A stretch of DNA of 64,000 nt from Mycobacterium spongiae (GTDB lineage Bacteria; Actinomycetota; Actinomycetes; Mycobacteriales; Mycobacteriaceae), in the NCBI RefSeq assembly GCF_018278905.1, contig NZ_CP046600.1, positions 868,001-932,000 of the forward strand. The letters run 5' to 3'. The notes under the pieces were generated by a model that ran no database searches, was not told the origin of the DNA, and worked only from the letters and a program-made list of their open reading frames with translations. The position numbers were made by a program, and so were the translations under genes. Positions 26,162 through 35,897 of this stretch are shown here, piece by piece (position 1 is the first letter of the stretch; each line of letters begins with the position of its first letter).

Positions 26162-27775
26162 GTGGTGATTAATTTTTCGGCGTTCCCGCCGGAGGTTAAT
26201 TCGGCGCGGATGTTTCTCGGGGCGGGTTCGGGTTCAATCCTGGCGGCCGCGGTGGCCTGGGATGGGTTGGCTGCGGAGCTGGGTTCAGCGGCAACCTCGT
26301 TCGCCTCGGTGACCTCGGGGCTCGCCGGTGGGTCGTGGCAGGGCCCGGCATCGCTGGCGATGGTGCGGGCCGCGGCCCCTTATCTCGGTTGGCTGAACGC
26401 TGCGGTATCCCAGGCTGAGCAGGCGGCCTCACAAGCCAGGGTAGCGGCGGCCGCATTTGACGCGGCGCGAGCGGCGACCGTGCATCCGGCGATGGTCGCG
26501 GCCAACCGCGCCCAGCGGATGTCGCTGGTGTTGTCAAACCTGTTGGGCCAGAATGCCCCGGCGATCGCGGCCACCGAAGCCGCCTATGAGCAGATGTGGG
26601 CACAGGATGTGTCCGCGATGTTTGGTTATCACGCGGGGGCCTCAGCGGTCGCCTCGGCATTGGCACCGTTGGCCCGACCGCTGCAGCACCTGCCGGTGTT
26701 CGGCGCGGGCGGCGCCGGCCCAAAGGTGGCCGGTGCCGCGATGGTCCGCCCTGATGCCGGCGTGTCGTCGGTCGCCGCCGCCAGCGCGGCCGGCATTAGC
26801 CCCATTGTGTCGAGCCTGCGGAACCTCGGCTTGGCGAACTTCGGGGGTGCCAGCTTAGGGTTGCCCAGCGCGGCTTCCCTGGTGCCGTTTGGCAACATCG
26901 GATTCGCCAACACCGGCAGCAACAACGTTGGCTTCGCGAACACCGGCGACGGGAATTTCGGCCTGGCTAACACGGGCAACGGAAACATCGGTATCGGGGT
27001 GACCGGCGACAACCAAGTGGGTATCGGTGTCCTGAACACCGGCGCTGGCAATATCGGCCTGTTCAACTCGGGCAGTCAAAACATCGGCTTTTTCAACTCG
27101 GGTACGGGAAACGTCGGCATCGCGAACTCGGGCGCGATCAACACCGGCATCGCGAACCCGAATATTGGCAATTGGGGCATCGCGAACTTAGGTAGCTACA
27201 ACACGGGTCTCGGCAACTTAGGCAGCGTCAACACGGGCTACTTCAACTCCGGCATAGCCAACACCGGTATTGGCAACTCCGGCAACTACAACACGGGGAT
27301 GGGCAATTCGGGTAACACCAACACAGGCAGCTTCAACCCCGGCAGCTACAACACCGGCTACCTGAATTACGGCGACTACAACACCGGTCTCGCCAACTTC
27401 GGCAATGTCAACACTGGTGCATTCATCACCGGTAGCTTCAGCAATGGCCTCTTCTGGCGGGGCTTTTACCAGGGTCTATTCGGCATCGACATCGGGTTTG
27501 ATGTCCCGGGCATCGGGCGCGTCACAATCATCCACGTCCCGGCGACGCCGGGCTTCTTCAACTCGACCGCAGACCCCTCGTCGGGTTTCTTCAACAGTGG
27601 GGCTGGCAGCGCCTCGGGCTTTTTCAACGTCGGAGCCAACAATTCCGGCTTCCAGAATTTCTCGCTGGGAAGCATTGGCAACTCAGGTGCCAACAACTAC
27701 GGCGTGATGATTTCGGGCTGGGTCAACCGGGGCGACACCATCTCGGGCTTTTTCACCTCGGGTCCGCTGCCCTGA
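26162..27775 (+). CDS. PPE-MPTR family protein (537 aa)
   Basis: The start is GTG 26162 ([18 protein letters not shown]); the next codon is GTG 26165 and equally possible. Residues 1-180 are the PPE domain, with GGSWQGPAS and [20 protein letters not shown]. Residues ~225-440 are MPTR repeats ([32 protein letters not shown]). A short hydrophobic interlude ([20 protein letters not shown]) separates a final GFFNS-type block. It is probably exported by ESX-5 and surface-located, by analogy with the family. There is no PE partner beside it. It closes the accessory stretch before the conserved haem genes. The PPE domain is similar to that of the giant PPE gene but clearly not a copy. Confidence 0.93.
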   Translation: MVINFSAFPPEVNSARMFLGAGSGSILAAAVAWDGLAAELGSAATSFASVTSGLAGGSWQGPASLAMVRAAAPYLGWLNAAVSQAEQAASQARVAAAAFDAARAATVHPAMVAANRAQRMSLVLSNLLGQNAPAIAATEAAYEQMWAQDVSAMFGYHAGASAVASALAPLARPLQHLPVFGAGGAGPKVAGAAMVRPDAGVSSVAAASAAGISPIVSSLRNLGLANFGGASLGLPSAASLVPFGNIGFANTGSNNVGFANTGDGNFGLANTGNGNIGIGVTGDNQVGIGVLNTGAGNIGLFNSGSQNIGFFNSGTGNVGIANSGAINTGIANPNIGNWGIANLGSYNTGLGNLGSVNTGYFNSGIANTGIGNSGNYNTGMGNSGNTNTGSFNPGSYNTGYLNYGDYNTGLANFGNVNTGAFITGSFSNGLFWRGFYQGLFGIDIGFDVPGIGRVTIIHVPATPGFFNSTADPSSGFFNSGAGSASGFFNVGANNSGFQNFSLGSIGNSGANNYGVMISGWVNRGDTISGFFTSGPLP

Positions 27776-27780
27776 CTCCC

Positions 27781-28176
27781 TCAGGCGGCCTTGGTGAGCA
27801 GCACCGCCTCGTCGAACGGGAGTCTGGCGAAGATCGGCCGCCATCGGCCGACGACGTACGGCGCGGCCTCGGCTTTCGTCAGTCGCCGGGGGTCGGTGAC
27901 ATCAAATGTCTTGCCGTAGCGTCGCATCCGGCCGCCATCGGCGGCGACAAGGTTCTTGAGCCAGTCGCGGTCCGGTCCATAGGTAAGCAGAATCGCGACG
28001 CCGGGCGCTCCGTCGACCTCCGCGCTGAACACGGTCAACGGGGTGCGGTACCGCTTGCCGGACTTGCGTCCCAGGTGCTCGAGAATCGCCATGGTCGGGA
28101 GCCAGCCGGCCCACAGCCGCTGAATCGGGTTGGTGACGTAGCGGTTGAATCGGGCCAGCCACTGCGGAAGTTGCAT
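27781..28176 (-). CDS. Deazaflavin (F420)-dependent nitroreductase family protein, Ddn-like
   Basis: 131 aa from ATG 28176 ([20 protein letters not shown]), the same length as I recall for M. tuberculosis Rv0523c. The fold signature [20 protein letters not shown], followed by [16 protein letters not shown], is that of the Ddn/FDOR-B split-barrel group, which binds F420 and reduces quinones or nitroaromatics. It converges with the PPE gene (stops 5 bp apart) and is divergent from hemL. The substrate is unknown; menaquinone protection has been proposed for relatives. Confidence 0.85.
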   Translation of the reverse strand: MQLPQWLARFNRYVTNPIQRLWAGWLPTMAILEHLGRKSGKRYRTPLTVFSAEVDGAPGVAILLTYGPDRDWLKNLVAADGGRMRRYGKTFDVTDPRRLTKAEAAPYVVGRWRPIFARLPFDEAVLLTKAA

Positions 28177-28286
28177 GTCGTCATCTAACTCGCAGAGCGG
28201 CTTGGCCAGCAAGCAACAACGGCGGGCCGCGCAGACTCTTACACCCTGTAGTTGGGCGGGGCGCTTGGGCTGGGACACTGGTTTCC

Positions 28287-29627
28287 ATGGTGAGCACTGG
28301 CCAGACCGCCGCCCAGGCTAGGGGCGTGGGCACCTCGGCTCGGCTGTTCGAGGATGCCTGCGCGGTTATTCCTGGCGGGGTGAATTCGCCAGTGCGCGCA
28401 TTTACGGCGGTCGGCGGAACCCCTCGTTTCATCACCGAAGCTCACGGCTGCTGGCTCACCGACGCTGACGGCAACAGATACGTCGATCTGGTCTGCTCGT
28501 GGGGGCCGATGATCCTCGGGCACGCGCACCCGGCTGTTGTCGAAGCTGTCACCCTGGCCGCGTCCCGAAGCCTGTCTTTCGGGGCGCCGACGCCGACAGA
28601 GACTCAACTGGCCACCGAGATCATCGAGCGGGTAGCGCCGGTCGAACGCATCCGGCTGGTGAACTCCGGTACCGAGGCCACGATGAGCGCTATTCGGCTG
28701 GCCCGGGGTTTCACTGGCCGGGCCAAGGTCGTCAAGTTCTCCGGTTGCTATCACGGGCATGTGGACGCGTTGCTGGCGGACGCGGGTTCGGGCGTGGCCA
28801 CGCTGGGTCTGCCGTCTTCTCCCGGGGTCACAGGAGCGGCCGCGGCTGACACGATCGTGCTGCCCTACAACGACATTGATGCGGTGGTGGGGACCTTCGC
28901 CCGGTTCGGAGACCAGATCGCTGCCGTGATCACCGAGGCCAGTCCGGGGAACATGGGCGTCGTCCCGCCTGGGTCGGGTTACAACGCGGCGCTGCGTGCC
29001 ATCACAGCCGACCACGGCGCGTTGCTGATCGTCGACGAGGTGATGACGGGGTTCCGGGTCAGCCGAAGTGGTTGGTACGGAATCGATCCGGTCCCCGCGG
29101 ACCTATTCACGTTCGGCAAGGTCATGAGCGGCGGATTGCCCGCCGCGGCCTTTGGTGGGCGGGCCGAGGTGATGCAACGTTTGGCGCCGCTCGGCCCGGT
29201 GTATCAAGCCGGGACCCTGTCGGGCAACCCGGTGGCCATGGCCTCCGGGCTGGCGACGCTGCGAGCCGCCGACGATGAGGTCTACGCCGCGCTGGACGCC
29301 AACGCTGATCGCCTCGCCGGGCTGCTCGGTGAGGCGTTAACGGGTGCGGGTGTAGCGCATCAGATCTCGCGCGGCGGCAACATGCTGAGCGTGTTCTTTA
29401 CCGACACCCCGGTGACCGATTTCGCGTCCGCGCGGGCCAGCGAAACGTGGCGTTATGCCCCGTTCTTTCATGCGCTGCTGGATGCGGGCGTCTATCCGCC
29501 GTGTAGCGCTTTCGAGGCGTGGTTCGTCTCGGCCGCCCTCGATGACACGGCGTTCGATCGCATCGCGGGGGCCGTGGGCGTTGCGGCCGCGGCAGCTGCC
29601 GCGGCCCAGGAGGGGGAATCCCGATGA
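28287..29627 (+). CDS. hemL: Glutamate-1-semialdehyde 2,1-aminomutase
   Basis: 446 aa, a PLP class III aminotransferase fold. Signatures include [17 protein letters not shown] at the N-terminus, [17 protein letters not shown], the cofactor Asp in [12 protein letters not shown], and the Schiff-base Lys in [18 protein letters not shown]. It converts glutamate-1-semialdehyde to 5-aminolevulinate, the committed C5-pathway precursor of haem, in the cytoplasm. It heads a run of overlapping genes that ends in cytochrome c assembly factors, so haem supply and haem attachment are linked. The stop overlaps the next start by four bases (ATGA). Confidence 0.96.
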   Translation: MVSTGQTAAQARGVGTSARLFEDACAVIPGGVNSPVRAFTAVGGTPRFITEAHGCWLTDADGNRYVDLVCSWGPMILGHAHPAVVEAVTLAASRSLSFGAPTPTETQLATEIIERVAPVERIRLVNSGTEATMSAIRLARGFTGRAKVVKFSGCYHGHVDALLADAGSGVATLGLPSSPGVTGAAAADTIVLPYNDIDAVVGTFARFGDQIAAVITEASPGNMGVVPPGSGYNAALRAITADHGALLIVDEVMTGFRVSRSGWYGIDPVPADLFTFGKVMSGGLPAAAFGGRAEVMQRLAPLGPVYQAGTLSGNPVAMASGLATLRAADDEVYAALDANADRLAGLLGEALTGAGVAHQISRGGNMLSVFFTDTPVTDFASARASETWRYAPFFHALLDAGVYPPCSAFEAWFVSAALDDTAFDRIAGAVGVAAAAAAAAQEGESR

Positions 29628-30232
29628 GCGAGCAGACCCGGGTGCACGTGGTGCGGCACGGCGAGGTGCACAACCCCACCGGCGTGCTCTACGGGCGGAT
29701 GCCCGGGTTCCATCTGTCCGAGGTCGGTCGGGGACAAGCGGTCGCGGTGGCCGCGGCGCTGGCAGAGCGCGACATCGTCGCGGTGATCGCCTCTCCACTG
29801 CAGCGGGCTCAGGAAACCGCCGCTCCCATTGCCGCGCGGCACGATCTCTCGGTGGACACCGATCCGGACCTCATCGAGTCGGCCAACTCCTTCGAGGGAA
29901 GGCGCATCGGCCCCGGCGACGGGGCCTGGCGTGACCCTCGGGTGTGGTGGCGCCTGCGTAATCCGTTCACGCCCTCGTGGGGCGAGCCGTATACCCAGAT
30001 CGCGGACCGAATGACGACGGCGGTGGACAAGGCGCGCGCTCGCGCCGCCGGTCGCGAGGTCGTGTGTGTCAGCCACCAGCTGCCGGTGTGGACGCTGCGG
30101 CTGCATCTGACCGGCAGGCGGCTGTGGCACGACCCGCGCCGCCGGGACTGTGCCCTGGCGTCGGTGACCTCGCTGCTCTACGACGGTGACCGACTGGTCG
30201 ACGTGGTGTATTCGCAGCCGGCGGGCGGTTGA
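29624..30232 (+). CDS. Histidine phosphatase / phosphoglycerate mutase-like protein
   Basis: 202 aa. The RHG signature [18 protein letters not shown] carries the phospho-acceptor His, with [16 protein letters not shown] and a second catalytic His in [10 protein letters not shown] completing the branch-1 histidine phosphatase site. The substrate is unknown; metabolite phosphatase activity is more likely than glycolytic mutase activity given the context. It is translationally coupled to hemL and followed two bases after its stop by the thioredoxin gene. It corresponds to Rv0525 by position and length. Confidence 0.88.
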   Translation: MSEQTRVHVVRHGEVHNPTGVLYGRMPGFHLSEVGRGQAVAVAAALAERDIVAVIASPLQRAQETAAPIAARHDLSVDTDPDLIESANSFEGRRIGPGDGAWRDPRVWWRLRNPFTPSWGEPYTQIADRMTTAVDKARARAAGREVVCVSHQLPVWTLRLHLTGRRLWHDPRRRDCALASVTSLLYDGDRLVDVVYSQPAGG

Positions 30233-30234
30233 CC

Positions 30235-30864
30235 ATGAGGGGGCTGCTGATCACCGTGGCGGTGTGTGCAACGGTCGTGACCGGACTGCTCGCCGGCTGT
30301 TCCGGTCGCGACGCCGTCGCTCAGGGTGGCACGTTTGAATTCGTCTCACCCGGTGGCAAAACCGACATCTTCTACGATCCGCCCGCGGACCGCGGGCGCC
30401 CCGGGCCACTGGCCGGCCCGGACCTGATGGATCCATCCCGCACGCTCTCGCTCGACGATTTTGGTGGCCAGGTGGTCGTCGTCAACGTGTGGGGGCAATG
30501 GTGCGGGCCATGCCGTGCCGAGGTTAGCCAACTCCAGCAGGTGTACGAAGCCACCCGCGGCCTCGGGGTTTCTTTCCTGGGGATCGATGTCCGCGACACC
30601 CGTCAGGCAGCCCAGGACTTTGTCACTGACCGCCACGTAACTTTCCCTTCGATTTTCGACCCGGCGATGCGCACCCTCATCGCGTTCGGCGGCAAGTACC
30701 CGACCACCGTCATTCCGTCCACGTTGGTGCTGGACCGCCAGCACCGAGTGGCGGCGGTGTTTTTGCGCGAATTGCTGGCCGAAGACCTGCTGCCGGTCAT
30801 AGACCGGGTGGCGGCAGAGACCGGGCAACCTGAGGCGGGCCACACTCCGCCTGGACCCCAATGA
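30235..30864 (+). CDS. ResA-like thioredoxin lipoprotein
   Basis: 209 aa from ATG 30235; an earlier in-frame TTG overlaps the preceding stop. The N-terminus is a lipoprotein signal with lipobox LLAGC. The thioredoxin domain has the active site WGQWCGPCRAEV and the cis-Pro region TTVIPSTLVLD. It faces outward and would reduce apocytochrome c CXXCH cysteines before haem attachment, receiving electrons from the adjacent CcdA. The stop overlaps the CcdA start (ATGA). It corresponds to Rv0526. Confidence 0.92.
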   Translation: MRGLLITVAVCATVVTGLLAGCSGRDAVAQGGTFEFVSPGGKTDIFYDPPADRGRPGPLAGPDLMDPSRTLSLDDFGGQVVVVNVWGQWCGPCRAEVSQLQQVYEATRGLGVSFLGIDVRDTRQAAQDFVTDRHVTFPSIFDPAMRTLIAFGGKYPTTVIPSTLVLDRQHRVAAVFLRELLAEDLLPVIDRVAAETGQPEAGHTPPGPQ

Positions 30865-31685
30865 GAGGGTTCACCGAGATCGCCGCCACGGGACCGTTGC
30901 TGGTGGCATTGGCAGCGTGCGCGTTGGCGGGGTTGGTGTCGTTCGCGTCGCCTTGCGTGATCCCGCTGGTGCCGGGGTACCTGTCGTATTTGGCTGCTGT
31001 TGTCGGGGTCGACGTTGTCGGCGAGGCTGGCCGCGCGCGATCCGATGCGCCATCCGATGGCCAGGCGGGGTCGGGTGCCCTCAAGGCTCCGCCGGCCGCG
31101 CGGTGGCGGGTTGCCGGATCGGCCGTTCTTTTCGTGGCGGGCTTCACCACGGTGTTCGTGCTCGGCACTGTCGCCGTGCTGGGGATGACCACCACGCTGA
31201 TTACCAACCAGCTGGTGCTGCAGCGAGCCGGCGGGGTGCTGACCATCGTCATGGGGCTGGCGTTCGTGGGCCTGATACCGGCCCTGCAGCGTCAAGCGCG
31301 GTTCACCCCGCGGCAGGTGACGACGGTGGCGGGGGCGCCGCTGCTTGGTGCGGTCTTCGCGCTCGGCTGGACACCGTGCTTGGGGCCGACGCTGACGGGG
31401 GTGATCACCGTCGCTTCGGCCACCGAGGGGGCCAACGTGGCGCGGGGGATCGTGCTGGTAATCGCCTACTGCCTTGGGTTGGGGATACCGTTCGTGCTGC
31501 TCGCGTTCGGTTCGGCGACGGCGGTGACGGGCGTGGGCTGGCTGCGCCGACACACGAGGGCCATCCAGGTCTTCGGTGGTGCCTTGCTGATCGCCGTGGG
31601 CGTGGCCCTGGTCACCGGGGTGTGGAACGAGTTCGTTTCGTGGCTGCGGGACGCGTTCGTGACCGACGTGAGGTTGCCGATTTGA
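30861..31685 (+). CDS. ccdA: Cytochrome c biogenesis protein CcdA
   Basis: 274 aa with six membrane segments. Conserved redox cysteines occur in SFASPCVIPLVPGYLSYLA (TM1) and LGWTPCLGPTLTGVI (TM4), the typical P-C pattern of CcdA/DsbD. It passes reducing power across the membrane to the ResA-like thioredoxin. The loop between TM1 and TM2 is long and charged. It overlaps both neighbours (ATGA before, TTGA after) within the system II cytochrome c operon; Rv0527 orthologue. Confidence 0.94.
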   Translation: MRGFTEIAATGPLLVALAACALAGLVSFASPCVIPLVPGYLSYLAAVVGVDVVGEAGRARSDAPSDGQAGSGALKAPPAARWRVAGSAVLFVAGFTTVFVLGTVAVLGMTTTLITNQLVLQRAGGVLTIVMGLAFVGLIPALQRQARFTPRQVTTVAGAPLLGAVFALGWTPCLGPTLTGVITVASATEGANVARGIVLVIAYCLGLGIPFVLLAFGSATAVTGVGWLRRHTRAIQVFGGALLIAVGVALVTGVWNEFVSWLRDAFVTDVRLPI

Positions 31686-33346
31686 GCCCGCGAGAAGTGG
31701 CGCGTCTGCTCGCGCAGAGGGCGCGCAATACCTGGCGCACGTTGACGTCGATGGGCACCGCGCTCGTGCTGTTGTTTCTGCTTGCGCTCGGCGCGATACC
31801 CGGGGCGCTACTCCCGCAGCGCAGCCTCAACGCCGGCAAGGTCGCCGACTACCTCGCCGCCCATCGGCGGATCGGCCCGTGGCTGGACAGGCTGGGGTTT
31901 TTCGACGTGTTCTCCAGTTTTTGGTTCACCGCAATCTATGTACTGCTGTTCGTATCCCTTGTCGGTTGTCTGACACCACGGATGGTGGAGCACGCCCGCA
32001 GCTTGCGAACCAAACCGGTCGCAGCTCCGCGCAACCTGACCCGGCTGCCCAAGCACAGCCACACACACATCGCCGGCGAGCCCGCCGCGCTGGCGGCAAC
32101 GATCGCCGGTCGACTGCGAGGTTGGCGCACGATCGTCCGGGACGACTCCGCGTCGGTGCCGCCAACCATAGAAGTGTCCGCCGAGAAGGGCTACCTGCGC
32201 GAATTCGGCAACCTGGTGTTCCACTTCTCGCTGCTGGGTCTGCTCGTCGCGGTAGCGGCCGGCAAACTCTTCGGCTACGAGGGCAATGTGATCGTCATCG
32301 CCGACGGTGGCCCCGGTTTCTGCTCGGCGTCGCCGGCCGCCTTTGACTCATTCCGCGCCGGCAACACCGTGGACGGCACGTCCCTGCGCCCGATCTGCAT
32401 CCGGGTCAACGACTTTACGGCGCACTACTTGCCGTCGGGCCAGGCCACCTCGTTCGCCGCGGACATCGACTATCAGGTTGGACGCGATCTGGCCGCCAAC
32501 ACGTGGCGTCCGTACCGTCTGGAGGTCAACCACCCGCTGCGGCTCGGTGGTGATCGGGTGTACCTGCAAGGTCATGGTTACGCACCCACTTTCACGGTGA
32601 CGTTCCCGGACGGACAGAACCGCACGTCGACCGTGCAATGGCGCCCCGACAACCCGCAGACGCTGCTGTCCTCGGGTGTGGTGCGCGTCGACCCGCCCGC
32701 CGGCAGCTACCCGGACCCCGGCGAGCGTCGAAAGCGCCAGATCGCGATCCAGGGCTTGCTGGCGCCCACCGAGCAGCTCGATGGCACCCTGCTCTCGTCG
32801 GGCTTCCCAGCGCTCAACGACCCGGCGGTGGCTGTCGATATCTACCGTGGCGACACCGGCCTCGACAGCGGGCGACCCCAGTCGCTGTTCACCCTGGATC
32901 CCCGCATGATCGAGCAGGGCCGGCTGATCAAGGAGACGCGGGTGAACCTGCGTGCCGGCGAGCAAGTGCGGCTCGAGCAGGGTCCGGCGGCAGGCACCGC
33001 GATCCGTTTCGACGGTGCCGTGCCCTTTGTCAATCTGCAGGTCTCCCACGACCCCGGGCAGGTCTGGGTGCTGGTCTTCGCCATGACGATGATGGCCGGA
33101 CTGTTGGTGTCGCTGGTGGTGCGCCGCCGCCGCGTGTGGGTTCGGCTGGCGCCGGCGCCAGAATCGGCAGGTACGGTGAACGTCGAGCTGGGCGGCCTGG
33201 CGCGCACCGACAACTCTGGGTGGGGTGACGAGTTCGAGCGGTTGGCTGAACGCCTGCTGGCTGGGCTCGGCGAGTCGGATGCGACCTCAGCCGACGAGTC
33301 GGCCGCCATCAGCGTACGAAGGAGTTCTGCGGTGGACGTCACATGA
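31682..33346 (+). CDS. resB: Cytochrome c biogenesis protein ResB
   Basis: 554 aa from TTG 31682, overlapping the ccdA stop. Three N-terminal membrane segments (TALVLLFLLALGAIPGALLP; IYVLLFVSLVGCLTPR; LVFHFSLLGLLVAVAAGKLF), a large extracytoplasmic domain, and a last helix at WVLVFAMTMMAGLLVSLVV, the standard ResB layout. With CcsA it forms the haem-delivery and cytochrome c synthase complex of system II. The C-terminal ~60 residues are an acidic, cytoplasmic tail. Its stop overlaps the ccsA ATG. Confidence 0.94.
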   Translation: MSPREVARLLAQRARNTWRTLTSMGTALVLLFLLALGAIPGALLPQRSLNAGKVADYLAAHRRIGPWLDRLGFFDVFSSFWFTAIYVLLFVSLVGCLTPRMVEHARSLRTKPVAAPRNLTRLPKHSHTHIAGEPAALAATIAGRLRGWRTIVRDDSASVPPTIEVSAEKGYLREFGNLVFHFSLLGLLVAVAAGKLFGYEGNVIVIADGGPGFCSASPAAFDSFRAGNTVDGTSLRPICIRVNDFTAHYLPSGQATSFAADIDYQVGRDLAANTWRPYRLEVNHPLRLGGDRVYLQGHGYAPTFTVTFPDGQNRTSTVQWRPDNPQTLLSSGVVRVDPPAGSYPDPGERRKRQIAIQGLLAPTEQLDGTLLSSGFPALNDPAVAVDIYRGDTGLDSGRPQSLFTLDPRMIEQGRLIKETRVNLRAGEQVRLEQGPAAGTAIRFDGAVPFVNLQVSHDPGQVWVLVFAMTMMAGLLVSLVVRRRRVWVRLAPAPESAGTVNVELGGLARTDNSGWGDEFERLAERLLAGLGESDATSADESAAISVRRSSAVDVT

Positions 33347-34329
33347 ACACGCTGCACATCAACGTCGGGCTAGCCCGGTACTCGGACCTGGCGTTCACGT
33401 CGGCCGTCGTGGCGCTGGTGGTCGCGCTGGTGCTGTTGGCTTTCGAGCTCGCATACGTCCGCGACCGCAAGCTGGCAGCGGTGGCGGCACCAGCCGGATC
33501 GGTGAGCAACGACAGCTCCAGACCAGGCGTCGTGGCTGATGATTCGCCGCGACCGTTCGACGAACGCGTCGGACGCGCCGGGCTGGCCGTGGCCTACCTA
33601 GGCATCGGGCTACTGCTGGCGTGCATTGTGCTGCGGGGCCTGGCCACGCTGCGGGCGCCCTGGGGCAACATGTATGAGTTCATCAACCTAACGTGCTTGT
33701 CCGGGCTGGTCGCCGGTGCCGTGGTGCTGCGCCGCCCGCAGTATCGGCCGTTGTGGGTGTTTGTTCTGGTCCCGGTGCTGGTCCTGCTCACGGTGTCCGG
33801 ACGCTGGCTCTACGCCAACGCTGCACCCGTCATGCCGGCGCTGCAGTCGTACTGGCTGCCGATTCACGTATCGGTGGTGAGCCTCGGTTCGGGCGTGTTC
33901 CTGATCGCTGGTGTTGCCAGCATTCTGTTCCTGCTACGCACCTCACGGTTGGCGGATCGCGAGCAGGGCCAGGGCGCTGCGGGCGCGCTAGCACGGGTCG
34001 TCGACCGGCTGCCGGATGCCCAGACCCTGGACCGGCTCGCCTACCGGACCACGATCTTCGCGTTCCCGGTGTTCGGTTTCGGCGTGATATTCGGTGCGAT
34101 CTGGGCCGAAGAGGCCTGGGGCAGGTATTGGGGCTGGGATCCCAAAGAGACGGTGTCCTTCGTCGCATGGGTGGTGTACGCGGCTTATCTGCATGCCCGG
34201 TCAACGGCGGGATGGCGGGATCGGAAGGCGGCCTGGATCAATGTTGCTGGATTCGTCGCCATGGTCTTCAACTTGTTCTTCGTTAACCTGGTGACTGTCG
34301 GCCTGCATTCCTACGCGGGGGTTGGCTGA
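33343..34329 (+). CDS. ccsA: Cytochrome c biogenesis protein CcsA (ResC)
   Basis: 328 aa with about eight membrane segments. It contains the haem-handling WWD signature WAEEAWGRYWGWDPKETVSF and flanking conserved His residues in SYWLPIHVSVVSLGSG and VYAAYLHARSTAGW. It presents haem to apocytochrome c outside the membrane together with ResB. It is the last gene of the overlapping run from hemL; a 53-bp gap follows. Rv0529 orthologue. Confidence 0.95.
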   Translation: MNTLHINVGLARYSDLAFTSAVVALVVALVLLAFELAYVRDRKLAAVAAPAGSVSNDSSRPGVVADDSPRPFDERVGRAGLAVAYLGIGLLLACIVLRGLATLRAPWGNMYEFINLTCLSGLVAGAVVLRRPQYRPLWVFVLVPVLVLLTVSGRWLYANAAPVMPALQSYWLPIHVSVVSLGSGVFLIAGVASILFLLRTSRLADREQGQGAAGALARVVDRLPDAQTLDRLAYRTTIFAFPVFGFGVIFGAIWAEEAWGRYWGWDPKETVSFVAWVVYAAYLHARSTAGWRDRKAAWINVAGFVAMVFNLFFVNLVTVGLHSYAGVG

Positions 34330-34382
34330 CAGTTCGCCAGCGATCGACCGGAGTAGTTGCAGCATGAGGCCGCAAAAGGGGC

Positions 34383-35678
34383 GTGCGCGTGTCTGAGCAT
34401 CCAACGACGGGGGCGCCCCGGCGCTCCCCGGATGGCGAAGGTGCGGCGGATCATCCGACTGTGCAGTTGCCGCGTCAGCAATACTGCGCTGATCCGCCCG
34501 CAGAAACCGGTGACTCAACACCGAGCGGATCTTTTGCGGCATTTCGCACCGAGCAGCAGGCCCCTGCTCCCGGGGACGACGCGACGGGCGCGGTCCCGCA
34601 GACGGCATCCGCCGAATCGCCGCCCTGGGATTCGGAACAGGCTACCGGGCCGGTAGCCGGCCTTCCGCGAGTCGACCCGACCGCATTCGGCGCGTATTAC
34701 GGCGGCCCGACCGACCCGCCCCCGCAGCCGCCACACCGCCCGGAGCCAGCGTCACATTCGCGCTACCCCGAACTGTCCACCAGCATGCTGCTCCGCCAGC
34801 CCAAACCACCCCCCTCGGAGGGGTGGCGGCGGTTGCTCTACATGCTGTCCGGACAGCTGGTCAACTTGGGCGAGGGTCCCCGCGCCACTCACTACAACGA
34901 TCTGGTGGCACGCGTGAACCGGCCGTTGCGGGGTTGCTACCGCATCGCGCTGCTATCGCTGAAGGGTGGTGTTGGCAAGACCACCATCACCGCGACGCTG
35001 GGAGCCACGTTCGCGTCGCTGCGCGGTGACCGGGTAATAGCCGTGGACGCCAACCCGGAGCGTGGCAACCTGGGCGAGAAGGTCCCGGTGGAGACGCTGG
35101 CGACCGTGCGGCACCTGCTGCGCGATGCCGATGACATCGAGCGCTACAGCGATGTCCGCGGCTACACGTCGCAGGACTCGAGCGGACTGGAAGTGCTGGC
35201 TTCGGACCCCGACCCGGCTGTTTCGGAGGCTTTCAGCGCCGACGACTATACGCGGGCTCTGGAAATGCTGGAGCGGTACTACGGCCTGCTGCTCAGCGAC
35301 TGCGGCACCGGGCTGCTGCATTCGGCGATGTCGGCGGTATTGGCCAAGTCCGATGTGCTTGTCGTGGTCAGTTCGGCTTCTATCGATGGCGCGCGCAGCG
35401 CCTCGGCGACGCTGGACTGGCTGGAGGAGCACGGCCACGAAGACTTGGTGCGTAACTCCGTCGCCGTCGTCAACGCGGTGCGGCCCAGCTCCGGCAAGGT
35501 CGACCTGCAAAAACTGATCGAGCACTTCTCCCGGCGTTGCCGCGCGGTCCACCTGGTGCCATTCGACCCGCACCTTGAGGAAGGCGCCGAGATCACTTTG
35601 GAGCGGCTCAAGCGAGAGACCCGACTAGCGCTCACCGAACTGGCGGCCGTGGTGGCCGAGGGCCTCCCCAGTGACTAG
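34383..35678 (+). CDS. MinD/ParA-like ATPase with Pro-rich N-terminus
   Basis: 431 aa; GTG 34383 or GTG 34389. The first ~135 residues are low-complexity, Pro/Ala/Gly-rich and probably disordered. The rest is a deviant-Walker A ATPase: ALLSLKGGVGKTTITATLGA, then VIAVDANPERGNLGEKV and the Walker B-like LLLSDCGTGLLHSAM. The layout (disordered N-terminus plus MinD-like domain) resembles EspI and related ESX-associated ATPases, but no ESX genes are nearby. Rv0530 orthologue by position. The role may be in membrane placement or regulation of a protein complex; this cannot be shown from sequence. Confidence 0.85.
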   Translation: MRVSEHPTTGAPRRSPDGEGAADHPTVQLPRQQYCADPPAETGDSTPSGSFAAFRTEQQAPAPGDDATGAVPQTASAESPPWDSEQATGPVAGLPRVDPTAFGAYYGGPTDPPPQPPHRPEPASHSRYPELSTSMLLRQPKPPPSEGWRRLLYMLSGQLVNLGEGPRATHYNDLVARVNRPLRGCYRIALLSLKGGVGKTTITATLGATFASLRGDRVIAVDANPERGNLGEKVPVETLATVRHLLRDADDIERYSDVRGYTSQDSSGLEVLASDPDPAVSEAFSADDYTRALEMLERYYGLLLSDCGTGLLHSAMSAVLAKSDVLVVVSSASIDGARSASATLDWLEEHGHEDLVRNSVAVVNAVRPSSGKVDLQKLIEHFSRRCRAVHLVPFDPHLEEGAEITLERLKRETRLALTELAAVVAEGLPSD

Positions 35679-35689
35679 CAACGGTGCGG

Positions 35690-35851
35690 CTAACGCGGGT
35701 TGTTGTCGCCGTGCCCCAAGCGCCACAAGAACTCCGGATCGTCGTCGGGTCCGATAACGCGTGTCTTCGGGCGGGCGAGCTGGGACCGTGCAGCGCGCCA
35801 GCCAATGTAGATCAGCGTCCCCAGGACCAGGATCAGGAGCAGGTAGAGCAC
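35690..35851 (-). CDS. Small single-pass membrane protein, 53 aa (Rv0530A-like)
   Basis: On the minus strand GTG 35851 follows AGGAGG (six bases upstream) and the frame runs to TAG at 35690-35692. The peptide MLYLLLILVLGTLIYIGWRA has one membrane helix, and a polar tail PKTRVIGPDDDPEFLWRLGH follows. It is convergent with the ATPase gene (stops 11 bp apart) and divergent from the DUF4229 gene 46 bp away. I recall an annotated small gene (Rv0530A) here in M. tuberculosis. Function unknown. Confidence 0.8.
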   Translation of the reverse strand: MLYLLLILVLGTLIYIGWRAARSQLARPKTRVIGPDDDPEFLWRLGHGDNNPR

Positions 35852-35897
35852 TCAACACCTCCTGAGATCGAATATACCCGCGCCGTAGGCTCTGACT

